Positions 11,301 to 24,140 of a stretch of 64,000 nucleotides of DNA are shown here, in pieces. Under the pieces are notes generated by a model. That model made no database searches. It was not told the DNA's origin and saw only the letters and a list, made by a program, of their open reading frames with translations. The DNA is from Chromera velia (taxonomy: Eukaryota; Sar; Chromeraceae): assembly GCA_018398765.1 (NCBI GenBank), contig JAHBMJ010002042.1, forward strand, positions 42,595-106,594, in the 5' to 3' direction. The position numbers and the translations under genes are program-made. The first letter of the stretch is position 1, and each line of letters begins with the position of its first letter.

Positions 11301-14300
11301 TGTTGCAGCCTTGCAAGACGCTCTTTCAGTTGGTCTGTTAGCGATTCCAGCAGAGACGGAGGGGAGGGAGAAGAGGAAGTTGCCTGGGAAGCTGCAGAAA
11401 GCAATTCCGCTCCCTCTCTCTCTCCGAACTCGCCGTCTCCCCCCCCCGCAACAGCAGCTTTGATGTCCTTCCCCTCGGTACGCTTTGCCCCCGTCTCTTG
11501 GTCGCCCCCCTCTGACGGTTCTCCACTCCCCTCGCTGCTCTCTTGCTCTTTCCTTTGACCGACTTTTAGGAACGAGTGACCTCTGCCCAGAGTTGGCTGG
11601 AGAGGTTGAGAACCTATGCTGACGGCGGGGAGGGGGGGAATGAGGGACTTCAATGGACTGACTGCCCGGTGTCCTTCCTGGACTTGCTCTGGCGCCTGCA
11701 GCAGAGGACGCCGTCCCTCGTCTGGTGGGGCTCCGGCCCTCGATGCGCTTCCTCTCTGAGGAGACCCCATGGGGGGGGTTGTCCGTTGATGCTCAGCAGC
11801 AGTTGCTGTGGGTCGAGGCAGTCGGGGTTGATGCTGCTGAGACTTCTTCGGAGGAGAATGGACAGGTGAGGGAAAACGCCCCCCAGCAGCCCCCTGAGGA
11901 TGAGGAGGGAAGTCCGATTTGGCACCTCCTACAGGCACAGAGGCGGAATGAACAGGGCCCCCCGTTCCCTGCAGCAATCTCCAAAACTCTGAGTCTCTCT
12001 CTGCCTGACCGTGAGCGTGAGAAAGGAGAGGGACTGGAGGCGCATGTGAGAAGGAGTCAAAAACTGTGCCTTGTTCTGTCTCTTTCTCTTGCCTCGCGCG
12101 AGGGGAACAAATGGATGGGAAGGAGTGAGGTCCAGGCAGGGGTGGGGGTCTGAAGGCTGCATGGGGGGAGGCTGCTTGTGCTCCTTCTGGCCGTTTGCAG
12201 GAGGGGAATGGGAATGCAGCGTCGTCTGCATGGGGCAGACTGCTGAACAGCCTGCTGCTGTTTGTTCTGCCTGTCTGAGGAGGAGGAGGAGGAGGAGAAA
12301 TGTCTCTCGTTGGATCGAATCCTCCGAGGACTTCCGGCTGTGGGTCTTCTTTATTCACGTCTCCTTTTTTTCCCTCTTGGCCCTCTCTGGCCTGGAGCAC
12401 CGCCGCTTCCTTCTTCCTTCTCTCGGTTTCCATCTGCAGAGAGGAAGAAGAGGCTTCCCCAATCTCGTCAATTGAAGTCGGAGGAACCACAGGGACACCC
12501 ACACCCTCTTCTCGAGGTGAATGGGAGCTGCTCCTAGAGACAGTCATTCCCCCGGCAGATCCAGATCCTCCCCCCAACAAAAGTTTCCAGAGTTCCAGCT
12601 CACGTACCCGACTCTGCATGTATGCATGCATGCAGTCATGCCAGGAGGGAGCACAACATGTATGCATGCATGCAGTCATGCCAGGAGGGGGCACAACATG
12701 TATGCATGCATGCAGTCATGCCAGGAGGGAGCACAACAACGTACACGCACCAAATACAGCCGTCAGTCCCCCTCTCTGCGCAGCTATGCCATCAGCTTAA
12801 TTAATTCTCCAGCACAAAGGAAGAGAGGGTCGGAAGAAAAGAGCCCAAAGCTTCGATTCAAACAAGGGCCCAAAGCTGGCAAAGCGACAGGCAAACAGAG
12901 GGGAGGGCAGAAACCCGAGACTCGAGACATTGAGAAAAAAGAGAAAACCTGACAACGTGCAGAGCTCCTCATTACAAGAGGGCTTTTATGAGGAGGAACA
13001 CAGAAGAAGGAAGGGCAGAGGCAAACAAGGGAGGCAAACGACACTCGAACTTCACCATTTCGTTGGTTCACGCACCTTCCATGTGTGCAGCGCCGATGCC
13101 GTTATTCGCACAGTAGCCATTTCAACGCTCCGGGATAGACGTCGAAAGGCGTAAAACTCTAGCAACCTCCCCGCCCCCGCAGCAGCGACAACCGACTCTC
13201 CGAGACCAGACAACAAATCCAGGCTGTTGCCTGACCCGGACAGTGACAAAGACGCAGATCTCAAACGTGCAAGCTCGAGAACGTCAGACGATCTGCGGCT
13301 GTGATCAGACAACTGCTGCTGGAGATTTTGAGAGAAGGAAGACGCCTGGATCTGAGACGTCGGTCCTCTTCCTTTCCACAGAATTGAACCGGGGGGGCTG
13401 TCATTGGATTTCTCTCTGTTGTCTCCTTCTCCCTTGCCTGAGCAGTGTTTGTGTGGATTTATTTGCTCATGAAGGCGGTTTTCTGCAGAGCCTTCCGAGT
13501 CAACCGTACCTCTGCCGTCTACACCATCTCTCTGTGCTCTGGATCTTCCAGGTTCACATGACAATCTCATAATATCACCACTTGTTTCCGCCACCTGCTC
13601 GTCCCCTGAACCCGGATGAAAATCTGAGCGGCTTCCTTTTTCTCCAGTTTTTTTTTTCTCAGCATGTGGAAAACCATGAAGACGACCGGAAGGGTCGTCA
13701 GAAGAGAGTGCTGGTGAGTCATCGTCTTCTTCTGGTTTTCCTCTATCATCAAACGAATTTATTTCTTCCGATTCAGAGGAGTCGGGAGAAGAGTCTCCAC
13801 CCCCTCCTCCATCTCCCCTTCCTTTTGCTGTTCTTCCTTTCTGTCCATTCATAACACACCCATCTGGCGCACTTCCTTTTCCCTCCCTCTCCCTCCCCCT
13901 CCCCCTCCCTCCTCTGCCTTTTGGCTCTCCTTTTTCTTTCAGTCGGGATCCGTCCCTGCTTTCCCTTTCCCTGCCCATTTCCGCCAGACCCCTCTCAACG
14001 CCGTCACTCCCGTTCTTCTCTTCAACTCCGGGGCCAGCCCCCCCTTCAATCTCCTCGACAGGCCGCAAAGCTTTCAAAAAGCTTTCAACTACAGCAGCGT
14101 CCCTCTCCCCCTCTCTCTCCCTCTCGTTCTCCCCCCCTTGTCCCAGGGACGATTGACTTTCTAAAAGCTCTGCCAACCCCCCCTCAACGCTTTCACTCCC
14201 TCCCCTTTCGGCAGCCCCAGATTTCTCTGCAACCCCTTCGCCCTCACCAGCGGAGAGCAAAAGGAGAGGAGCAACAAGAACGCCAGTGTCCGTTTCTTCC

Positions 14301-14636
14301 TCTTCTTCTTCTTCCTCTTCGTCTTCATCCCCTTTTCTTTCTTTCCCCTCTCCCTCACTAACACCCATCTTCCCGCCACGGCCCCGTGCCCAACCATTCT
14401 CAGGATTTTCCAAAGCTCTTCCGCTTTCGCTTACTCCTCCTGCAACGTTGCGGGCGGGGAAGCAGGGAGAGGGGATCGAAATGAGGACGACGCCAGCGGA
14501 AGGAGGCAGCAATAAAAGCGGGGTCAGAAAAACGAACCCACAAAAACATTCACTGCACTGAGCTGCTCTCAAGGGGTCTATGGAGAGTCAGTCAAACGTT
14601 TGCAGCTAGTACATGCAGTCGGTAAAGTATGAGGCG

Positions 14637-14668
<32 letters not shown>

Positions 14669-17191
14669 CGTCATGAGAAGAGTCGAAAATGGTTCTTGTG
14701 CGGGAGAAAAGGAGCAGATCAAAACAGAGCGCGGATCTGGGCTGATCAACTAATTTATCTATCGATCCATTTCCGTCCAAACAGGTGCAGTTAGTCCACT
14801 ACATAAAAGAAAGAACGGCGACAGTGCCTTACCTAGGTCACTAATTAAATCACTTATCACCATCACTATGTCATGGGGGAAAGTATTGGAAAATTTTCAC
14901 TCCGAAAAAACACTGGTTATTCAACACTTACCTATGACGGAATTGTCACGGTCGACACCCGAGACAGCTTCAGGAAAGCGTGGCGCTGGCTCATCGAGTC
15001 TTTTTCCGCCGGTCACATCATCAGAACAAGATGAGGGATCTCCCGGCGGGACACCCTGTTGTGACACAGCGCCCGGATCGATTGAGCCTCTTGCTGACCC
15101 TTTTCTGGAGAATGAGAAGGGGGGGGCTGCCGAAGCAGCAGCAGCAGCAGCCGAAGGAGAAGGCGGAGGAGAATCGGAAGGTCGGGGTGCGTGGGGTGAG
15201 AGCGATTTCCCTCGGGTCTTCTTATTTGCTGCTTTCTTTGAGGAGAGACCTGAGCCCCCGGCCTTCTTTCTCCCCACTCTTCCAGACATCGAGGCACGCG
15301 TCTCACGGCCACGCTCACCACTTCTCTCTCTCATTTCACAACTATGCTCTTCACCCTCACCCTCCTCACTTTCGTTTTCGTACGAAGACGAGTTTGAAGG
15401 ACGATCATGCTCTTCCTCCACCGGAGGGGAGTGCGGCGGCTCACTACTCCCACCAAGCCCCCTGGAGCCAAACCCCCCTGCCAGTGACTGCCCCCATGTT
15501 CCTCTACTCATCTCGTTACTTCTACCCGTTCTCGTTCGTCCATTGCCTCGAATTTCACTCCTCCCCTCTCCCCGCCCCCCCTCCAGAAGATTCAAAGGTC
15601 CCACGCTCCATATCCGCCCCTGTCCCTCCCTTTCTCCTGCACCTGCTGTCGAACGAGGACTCTTCGAGTGCGCATTCGCAGACGATGAAGAGAGTGATGC
15701 CGCAAGTTGCCGCACAGAGTTCGCTGATGCAGCTGCTACTGCATCTGCTGCGTCTACAGCCGCCACAGCAGAGATCATATCTGCTGCGACTGAAGACGAC
15801 GACCCGCCCCCTGCCTGAAAAGGCTGAGCAGCCTCTCCTGGCCGAGAGACCCCATTTGGATCCAGAGAGGAGTCGGCAGCCTCCGTCTGAGATCCCGACA
15901 GGTCAGACGACAGCCTGTCAGGGGGATGTATTAATAACACTCCTCCTCCCTCAACGATTCCCCCCCGGCCCCGGCCATGCAGCTCTCTACTGGCTCCAAG
16001 CAAACGATCAGAGGGGCCTGGAGCGATAGTCTGAGGGACATTCCGACCACCGATGCCACCCATACTCCCAAAATACGAAGCCGTCTGAGTCTCACGCTGC
16101 ATACCTCGAGAACTCAATCCTCTGATCTCCCTCTCTCTGTCTCTCTCTGGACCGACACCGCCTGCTTGCAGGTGCGGTGCCCGACTGGTCGGAGAAGAAC
16201 CCCTCTCTCTCTCCATCTCTCTCTCCCTTCCATTGTGCCCCCCTCCGGAGAAGACTGCGGCGGCGGCTGCTGCTGCTGAGGAGCCGCGGCCTTCAAGCGA
16301 AACAGAGGCCGCAGCCGCAGCATCAGATGGGGATCCTTGCATAGGGGGATGGGGGGCGTGCGAGAGAAAGACCGAAGGCGACCACTCACTCCGACCCCCC
16401 AATCCCCCCACAGCACCACCAAAGGCACCAGTGGCAGCGGCACCCGCTGGGGGCAGAGGGCTCAACGGCTCCATGCCGCCTCCGATTGAATTTCCACCCC
16501 CCGACCATCCACCTGCTGCTGCTGCTGCTGCGGGGGAGCTTCCCATGGGCCCTGCCTGCAGGGAGAAGGGCATCTCCCCTCTATCCCCCCCAGGTAGGGA
16601 CAGCGCATCCAGAACACCCGAGGAAGGCCCGACTGTCATTTGGTGGTCCCCCAGCCTGCTGGCTGAGACGGACATCCGAGGTGAGGACTCAGGGATAGAC
16701 TCCGCCCGTGTCTCTGAAGTCCTGTCAGTCGAAATGTCGCTTGCACTTTCCTCAAACTCCATCCCCCCCTCGCTCTCATCTTCCGAATCGATCTCTGACC
16801 GCAAGAGATCATCCCCATCACGTTCATCCCCTATCCCTCCCCGCAAATCGTTCTCTAATCGGTTGAGGGCTTCAGGGGGGAACCGGAGACCCCCACTTGA
16901 TCCGGTACCCTCCCGAGGACTTCGCAGGTGCTGTGCTGCTCCCCCAAAAGGTGAGGCAGCACGCGGGGATAAACTTGAAGGTGCGTGCAGACGCGTGGGG
17001 CCACCCCCGACCGAAAGCCCACGGCCTAGATGCACCCCGGCCTCGTCAGATACGATGCGAGGGGAGGTGGAGAGAAGCACTGCACTACCGGAAGAATTTC
17101 GGCGTGCGGGAGGAGACGGAGGTTGGGAAACTGACCCGTCGGTATGCTGGTTGAATTGCCTTGAAGGCACCCTTGTGTGCCCCCTCCTACC

Positions 17192-17226
<35 letters not shown>

Positions 17227-20200
17227 CGGTCTCAGACCCACCATCACAAACCCCCTGCAGAGGCTCTGCAGACGAGGAAAGACCCTTTGCCTGTCTGCGG
17301 TGCCCGCGTCGATGTCCTCGGTCGTCTCTCTCTCTTCGCCGGCAGCCTGAATCCCCGCGATGTCTCCCGGCGGATGGCGATGCCCCCCCTCCGCCTCCTC
17401 CTCCTCTCCCATCAGGTTGTGAAGTCTGAAGACGCACCTTCATGCCAGCAGACGAATCTTCAGACTGGCCCAGGGGAGGCTGGGCAGAGCCGTGCGAAAC
17501 AGTCCCTATGTGCCCCCCTCTCTCCCTCTGGCCACTTAAGAGGGAAGAGGCAACTGTAGTCTCACTACCACCACTGCCTAGGCGCGGCCTTGCTCCTCCT
17601 CCCGCTCGTTCAGGGAGGTCGAGATGACCGTCACGCTCCGCTACCACAGCGGATTCATGGCACTTGCGCAGAGGATGCTGCTGTGATTCACCCTGACGGT
17701 GTCGAGCAGAACGGGAACGGCGGCGACGGTGCTCGTGAGACGCATGGGACGACCTCCTGCCCGCCACGTTTGGTTGTTGAGAGCTTCCCGGAGAGGGAGC
17801 TCCTTCAGACACTCTCCGCTCTCTCCCCCCCCCATGCACAGTCTCTGTCTCTCCGATCATCGGACCTGCTGCTGCTACTCCCCGATTGTTGTGTCGGCCT
17901 CGTCTGCTCCTCTCTCTTCCCTCTCGCTCTCCACACAGACTCCCCACCCCACCCCGAGAGCCGATACGGCCCCCACTGCGTCGGGGAGATGTGGAAGTTT
18001 CAGGGATGAAGGACGAAGAGGTCTGCGGCAGAGGCTGCTGTTGCTGGCAGATAAGTGAGCAGGACGGACAACCAGATTGCCGTACAAGACCAGGGTCTGT
18101 CTCGGTCTGCAAATCCGACCGAGGATTCAGAAGAGAGGACGAGCGGTGACAACGTGGGCAGCGAGAAGAGAGGGGGACCTGTTGAGAGGGAGAAGAAGCG
18201 TCCCTCTCTGTCTCCCTCTCTCTTGCGCCCCTGCTGCTGCGACCATCAGCAGAGTCGAGGGGACCGTCTCCCTGCTGTGCCAAAGCTCCCCCCGTCTCCC
18301 CGTCTCCCGCGTGCCGTCCCCCCCCCACAACGCCCTCTTGCCTGCCTGTGAACGAATTGGGTGATGATGGGAGAGGGGGGGTCGCTTGACGGGGGGGCCA
18401 CTGTGCTGCCCCTGCGGCGTTTCCTGTGAAGACGGCAGTGGCGTCACTGTGTCGGTCCGTCTCTGCAGTCACTGTGGACGGATTGCGCACCTCTACCCCC
18501 ACCCCTACCCCCCCTTCTCTCTGCCTTTCTCTCGCATGTGAAAACCTCACAGCTACTGCGTCGGTTGGCCGAACACCTGTGGGAGTGCTGCCTGACCGAA
18601 CCGGACTCCTGACGACGGCACTTTCTGTTTCCATCTCTCTCCCCTCTCCCCTTTCCCCCCGTTCAATCCTGTCTCGCCACGAAGAGCCCTCTGCACCTGG
18701 CAAGGCTATCATCTCACCCTCCGAGGGATGGCGATCGCGATTCACCTCTCCAGATTCCTCGGAGAGATCTTGAAGAAACCGACGGGACAGAAGGGCAACC
18801 TTGGCCTCCAAATTTGGATCATCCAGACCGAAACGGAGATTGTCCCCTGTCCCCTCCGGTGCGCCTCTGAGGTGAGAAGCCGAGGAGGGGGAAGGAGACG
18901 GGATCGCAGCAGCGGCTGCGGCTGCAGCTCTAACACCCTGGGGATCCGAGGGGACCAGAGACTGTCCCCTCCAATGCTGCTGTTGTCCTTCCGCTCCGTC
19001 AAACTCCCCATGCAACCTTCCTCTTTCTGCTCTCCCTCCTGCATTTTCAGCTCTGTGTCCAAGCTGCTCTCCGAGCTGGTGCCTGTGTACCGCTTCTTGA
19101 AGAATTCGTGAGAGATCGAGTTCGAGGGCAACTCGGAGTTGTTGAGGGGGGGAGGGCGGGCCAGGCTGACCCTGTCTTCTCTGTGTTGGAAGAGCGGAAG
19201 GAGGGGAAGAGGAAGGGTATATAAGTGCAACGCTGGGAGAATCTGGCACAACCGAAGCTCTTGCTGAGGTTGAAGGGAGACAGCCTTGGACTTGGTCTCC
19301 CTCTCTCCGGAAGGCCGGCGAGACGGATAGTGGAATATAATTTTGCCCCCCCTCCTCTTCTAGCTCATTCTCATTCTGCAGGTCGATGCCTCCCTCTCCT
19401 TCTCCTCTTCTTGTTCGGGACGTCGCGACAGAGACAGAGACTGAAGAATCCGTCCCCGCGTCTGGTCTTGAGTGAGGAGGCACTTGGAGACGTTCCAAGG
19501 CCGCGGGTGAAGAGGCGGGGGAGGGATCAGGGTCGGCGGAATCGGAAGAAGAAGGCTCTACCGAGGAGGAGGAGGAGGAGGAAGAGGAGACAGACAGAGA
19601 TGCCGGAGTGGGGCCTATCGGGGGGGGCACAGGATCCCTTGCTGCTGCTGTTGCTGCAGTCTGGTGCAGAGGGAAAGACGGAGGAGACGGATCATCGGAG
19701 ACACCTGCTGCTGCTGCTGCTGTTGCCGCTTTCTGGAAGTTTGCCCCCTCACCCATGGTAGCACCATCAGAGAGAGTAGACGGATGCAGCTGAATCTGAA
19801 CTGAAGTCTCCGTATTAGCACCTGACTCTCCCCCCCACGTTTCAAACCCAACACTCCCTACCGCATCCTGAGCGCCTAGACGGGCTGAGACAGAAGGGGC
19901 GTTCAAAGATTCTTTTTTTGGTGTATCGATGTTCTTACAACCATCTGGCAACCCCATCGGCCCCTCTGACCCAACATCCCCCCCCGGGTCGGAGAACGAA
20001 TAACCCTCGGATATTGCAGGTAACCCCCCCCCGACACCTGTCCCTACCGCAGCAGCAGCGGCAGGATTCCCCTCCCACCCAAAACGAAACGAACCGAAGA
20101 GATGAGCTGCAGAACCCAGGGCAGGACTGTGTACCATCGTCCACTCTCTGATACCAGCAGGGTGAGATGCACAAGCAGGAGCAGTTGCAGAAGAAGAAGA

Positions 20201-23200
20201 AGAAGCAACAGAAGAAGAAAGAACAGAAAGCGGAGCAAAAACGCCCTCCCCCATCTCTCTCCGTCCCGACGCGGCACTGCGCGGGGCAGGGGGGAGATCG
20301 TCCTCGCGGCTACACCCTTTGGCCATCACAGCAGAAAAACTTCCCCCCTGCGCGCTTCCACGCCCTGCTGAGCCTACTTTAATTCCCGAAGAAGAATTCT
20401 GAAGAGCTTCACTGCCCCCCTTTACCGTGGGTCCTTCTGCAAGACATCCGGACTCCAAAAGACCAGAATCGGAGCAACCGAAACCTTTAACACCAGGAGC
20501 CCCGACCCCCCCCACCTGTGCAACTACAACCCCCTGCCCACTCTCCTTCACCTCACCTCTCCTGTTTGACGCGGACGCTTCCCCTCGACCCTGATGCACC
20601 CCCCGGCTTTCATCAGGAAGAACAAGGGGACGGGCAGACGGTAACGGAAAAAACGTTTGGTCGCCAACCTCCTCCTCCAAACCTTCCTGTTGTTCTTTCT
20701 CCTCTGTTCTTTTCTCACGATTACGATCAGACAAGGAAGAAAAAAGGTCCCGCAGAGCCCTACTGAACCGAGCTCTCACTTTCCGTTCAAGAAGTCCCTT
20801 CACACAGAGACAAAACAACCGAAGTCTCGCTCCTCTCTCCGCATCCTCCCGACCCCCTGCAGGCCCTCTCATAGTCTCTGACACCTCCTCTGTGAGATCT
20901 TGCTGACGATCACACGTTTTTTCTGCTGCAACTCCTTCTGCTCTTCCGACAGCAGACGAGGAGAAGCCATCCACCCCCTTCTTTCCTTTTTCCTTTTCAG
21001 TTGTGGGGGATCGGCGGAGTAACGAGAAAGACTGCGGCACAACCGAGCGGGTCCCCGTCTGTTCAGACCGTACCCGAGTCTGCTGCAGACCTGAGGAGAC
21101 CACCCTGCTTCCACTGGCACTCCCCCGCCCTCCTTTAGAATCCCTTTGTCTCTCTCCTGCTTTGGCAGAATCAGAAGCAGGAAGAAAAGATGCAGAGGGA
21201 TTGGAGAGAGCGGTGCGCGGAGACCTCTGTGCGACCTTTCCATTGTCGACAGACTGTCGTGAATCGCCACTCTGACGCCTCCCGCTTCCATGGGCATGGT
21301 TGGCGGCAGAGGCTGGCTGGTTCGAGGGGTTGCTGGGACGCCTTTTCTGTTCTCTGCTGAGAGAGGGGGACCGACAGGACTCCAACCCCGGCTGCTGTTG
21401 CTGCTGTCGGGGCTGCCGAGGATCCGATGTCGAAATTGATTTTTTCAGGGGCTGGCCAGGAGAGGCAGAAGACTGAGAGGGTTGGCCTGTATCTTTCTTG
21501 CTGCTGCTACTGCTGCTGCTGCTGGGGTCTCTGCGGAAAGACGCGAGGCCGCCGGAGCGCCTGCCGGCCCCATCTTCCCTTCTGCTGCTGTGACGACTCT
21601 GATGACCTTTTGGAACTGGAGGCAATGACGAGGGGGGGGCGGCCTTGCCCTTCCCCTTCTTCTCAGAGAGTCGCGGGGGGGGCGTTGCCTTATCCCCCCT
21701 CTGCTCTCCGCCCCCCTCTCCAGGTTGTTGGCCTTCTGACGCAATGGGCGGAGCTGCTGAAGAAGCAGAACAAGCGAAAGAAGAAATGCCGGGAGCAGAA
21801 ACGGAGTCTGGAGACGGCGGCAAATGCGATGAGGAGATACCGCACAAGCCCATCCCTTCCCTCATATTACAGCCCTCTCTCTCTTTGGCACCCTCAACAG
21901 AATGAGCGGCCATCTCTCTCGGGGATCGGTCAGGAGGCTCCGTCTTCAGTCGGTCCCCGTCTTTGTCCCTATTGCCTTCGGCGGCAACTGTCCCCGTCAC
22001 TTTCCGCACAGGAGTTGACCGGACTATGGAGGCCATGCTGGTCGTGAGACCTCTACCTGCAGGCACAGACGGTGCCCCGGACTGGGCAGAGAAGCAGAAG
22101 GGCGCTTGCTGTCTCTGAGGGAAAGACTGCGTCGTGGCCGCTCCTGAGAGGGGATACTGGACTCTGACGTGGACTGCGGGGGCAACGATCGATGGTTGGG
22201 GGGGGGGTTGAGAATGAGCAGGGGGCCGGCGGAGGTTGACAGCATGTCTCGCCTGAGCTGCCAAGGCTGCGGCATGTCGAAGAGCGCGGTCAAGAGGGGG
22301 CACATTCGGCCGCACCACTTCCGAGAGAGGGGGGTGGAGCGATGGTGAAGCAGGCAGAGGGAACACAGACACACCGCGGGGACTTATCATCATGGCTGAC
22401 GCTGGATCTTTCAAAAGTCCTGGGGAAACAGTTTGGAACATTGTCGTCGTGCCGGCTCCGTGACCCTGTCCAGGCTGCTCTTGGGCCTGCCCCTGTCCCC
22501 CCTGTGATCTGATGGGGCTTGTCTTTGAGGGAGATCCAATCACCTGCCGTCCGTCATGCACTGGCAACGCTCCTCCAACTGCAGAAACTGGGCCTGCGTA
22601 GGTGTGGTGGGGCAAACGGGGGACGAGGGCGGAAGAGGCCGGAGGGAAGGCCGAAGTTAGACTAATTCCCCTAGCAGGAATGGGCAGAGTTGAGTCTCGG
22701 AATGCTGCCGAGTTGGGGGGGCTGAGAAGCACAGGGCGACCGGGATAGGAAGAAGGATACGGATGCGGAGGAAGATGGTCGGTTGGACGTGGACTCAGCT
22801 GGACCCGTGCCTCAGGTAAGAGAGAGGCAGAAAGAGGCGACGCACTTTGGCCCTCAGGTGGCGAAAGGGGACTGTGATTTGGTTCCGCCTGTCGCGAATG
22901 TTTTGCTTTTGTACACAGAGACTCGCAAAGGGGTAAGCACGACGCCTCATGATCTGGGTGGCGGGTAGGGTGGAGCTGCTGTCCAGAAGGGGAGAGGGGC
23001 GAGAGAGGGGGACTCAGAGGAGAGAAGGGTGGGAAACCCGGCGCAACGGGGGACGCCGGGGATTTTTGCACCTCCGCTCTATTCAACTCTTTGCTGGTCT
23101 TGTACAAGGACTGGACATCCTTAGAGACAAGAAGGGGGGCGGCAACGGGAACGCAGGCGAAGGGCGACAGCGGGGAGATCAGAGTGGAACTGGGATTGGA

Positions 23201-24140
23201 GAGGGTGCTGGGCGCAGGGGGGGGAATCAGGTGGGCGTGGGGACCTGGAGCTGTTCTCATGGCAACCGGCTGTACAGGGGCAGCTCTCGGTGGCTGCGCT
23301 GCATGTCTGAGGTCTATACATTCAGCGGCTCCTGCATTCAATTAAGTGGTGCATGGTTGTGGTGAAGGGGTCCACTCGTGTCGAAAGGTTGCAAAAGCGC
23401 AGAAAGGGCCGATAACTAATGACCAAATTGCCCAGACTCACCTGTCAAGGATGAGGGTGGAGCTTCATTTGAAGATGTGGTCAGATTCGATCCACACAGG
23501 TCTTGGCAAGGTTGCCACATTTCAGTCTGTGGTGTGTCTGTCAGTCGCACGATCACTCACGTATGTGGACTAAATTGTGTATCTGCCACTGCATGCTTAC
23601 TCCTTCCCGCCTACATAAGCTTGCGAGCTGCTTCGAATGAAGTGTGAAAAGCGTCCAGACACTTGCCGGCAGTTCAAACTTGAACGAAGAAACAACAGGC
23701 TGCAAAATTGCATGTCTAGGAACAAAAGCGGACCAAGGCGATTGTTTGGCCTCCGTCAAAAAGCGTTTTTAAACACATTATTAAAGGCTGGACTCTGTGT
23801 GGCAAGATCAAGAGCTTTCGATGACGCAGATTGCATAGACTGGATCGAAGCTGCCTCGATCTGCCTCGTGTGGCTCACGTGAATCAAGGGTCGAGGAATG
23901 TCGAGGATGGCTTGCACTTTGCCCCGGAAAGCGAAGCGGGGGGCACTTACGAAACAATTCCTCTGCCTGATGTAGACCGTCAAAAAAAGGCCCCGCAAAG
24001 TCCGTTGGTCCAGAAAAGCGCAAAAACGTGCCATTGCCCCGGATCGAAAGCGAAGCAGAGGTATTACGCACTTGAAACGCAACCACACCTCGGGTAAGTG
24101 CCACACCGGTAGTAAAGACGTGACGCAGCTGTCTCCACAT
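8393..24140 (-). CDS. Giant low-complexity protein, about 4,724 residues, four exons
   Basis: I join four exons. Exon 1 is 23951-24140: the ATG is the first after an in-frame TAA near 24185, and the exon ends TTT C/GTAAGT in phase 1. Exon 2 is 14932-23331: acceptor AATGCAG/GA, ending ATA G/GTAAGT in phase 1. Exon 3 is 13076-14439: acceptor GTTGCAG/GA, ending TGG AAG/GTGCGT in phase 0. Exon 4 is 8393-12613: acceptor ATGCAG/AGT, stop TGA. Phases agree at every junction and no stop interrupts the frame. Almost all of the protein is Ser/Pro/Gly/Arg/Glu-rich, with runs of Ser, Gly, Ala and Gln, and is probably disordered. Exceptions are the N-terminal 75 residues (ordered-looking, ending near AECIDLRHA), a basic helix at about 20680-20850 (RLRLFCLCVKGLLERKVRA), and short Leu-rich helices in exon 4 (about 11270-11360, 11080-11170 and the C-terminus QQVKILHALRKF). 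I recognise no domain and assign no function. Confidence 0.75.
12617..12737. repeat. 40-bp minisatellite, three copies, abutting a 3' splice site
   Basis: Three near-identical 40-bp units, each starting CATGTATGCATGCATGCAGT on the plus strand, fill the 3' end of the giant gene's third intron (12614-13075). On the gene's strand the last unit runs straight into the acceptor ATACATGCAG. Each unit therefore carries its own GCATGCATACATG and a CTCCCTCCTGGC pyrimidine stretch. Period and copies are read directly. Confidence 0.9.
14638..14668. repeat. (CAGG)n microsatellite in intron 2 of the giant gene
   Basis: About seven to eight tandem CAGG units lie inside the 492-bp intron 14440-14931. The intron is otherwise unremarkable. 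Confidence 0.85.
17195..17224. repeat. Homopolymer of 30 C within coding sequence
   Basis: An uninterrupted run of C (G on the gene's strand) lies inside exon 2 of the giant gene and encodes ten glycines in a row. The frame stays open on both sides in the assembled sequence. The length may be imprecise because of sequencing slippage. Confidence 0.85.

Noticed and set aside
14868-22047. Many long plus-strand open frames (for example 14868-15818, 16233-17429, 21427-22047) opposite the giant gene
   Set aside because: They are shadows of a GC-rich, low-complexity minus-strand exon. They lack splice partners, and the minus frame is open for the whole 8.4 kb with matching phases at both ends.
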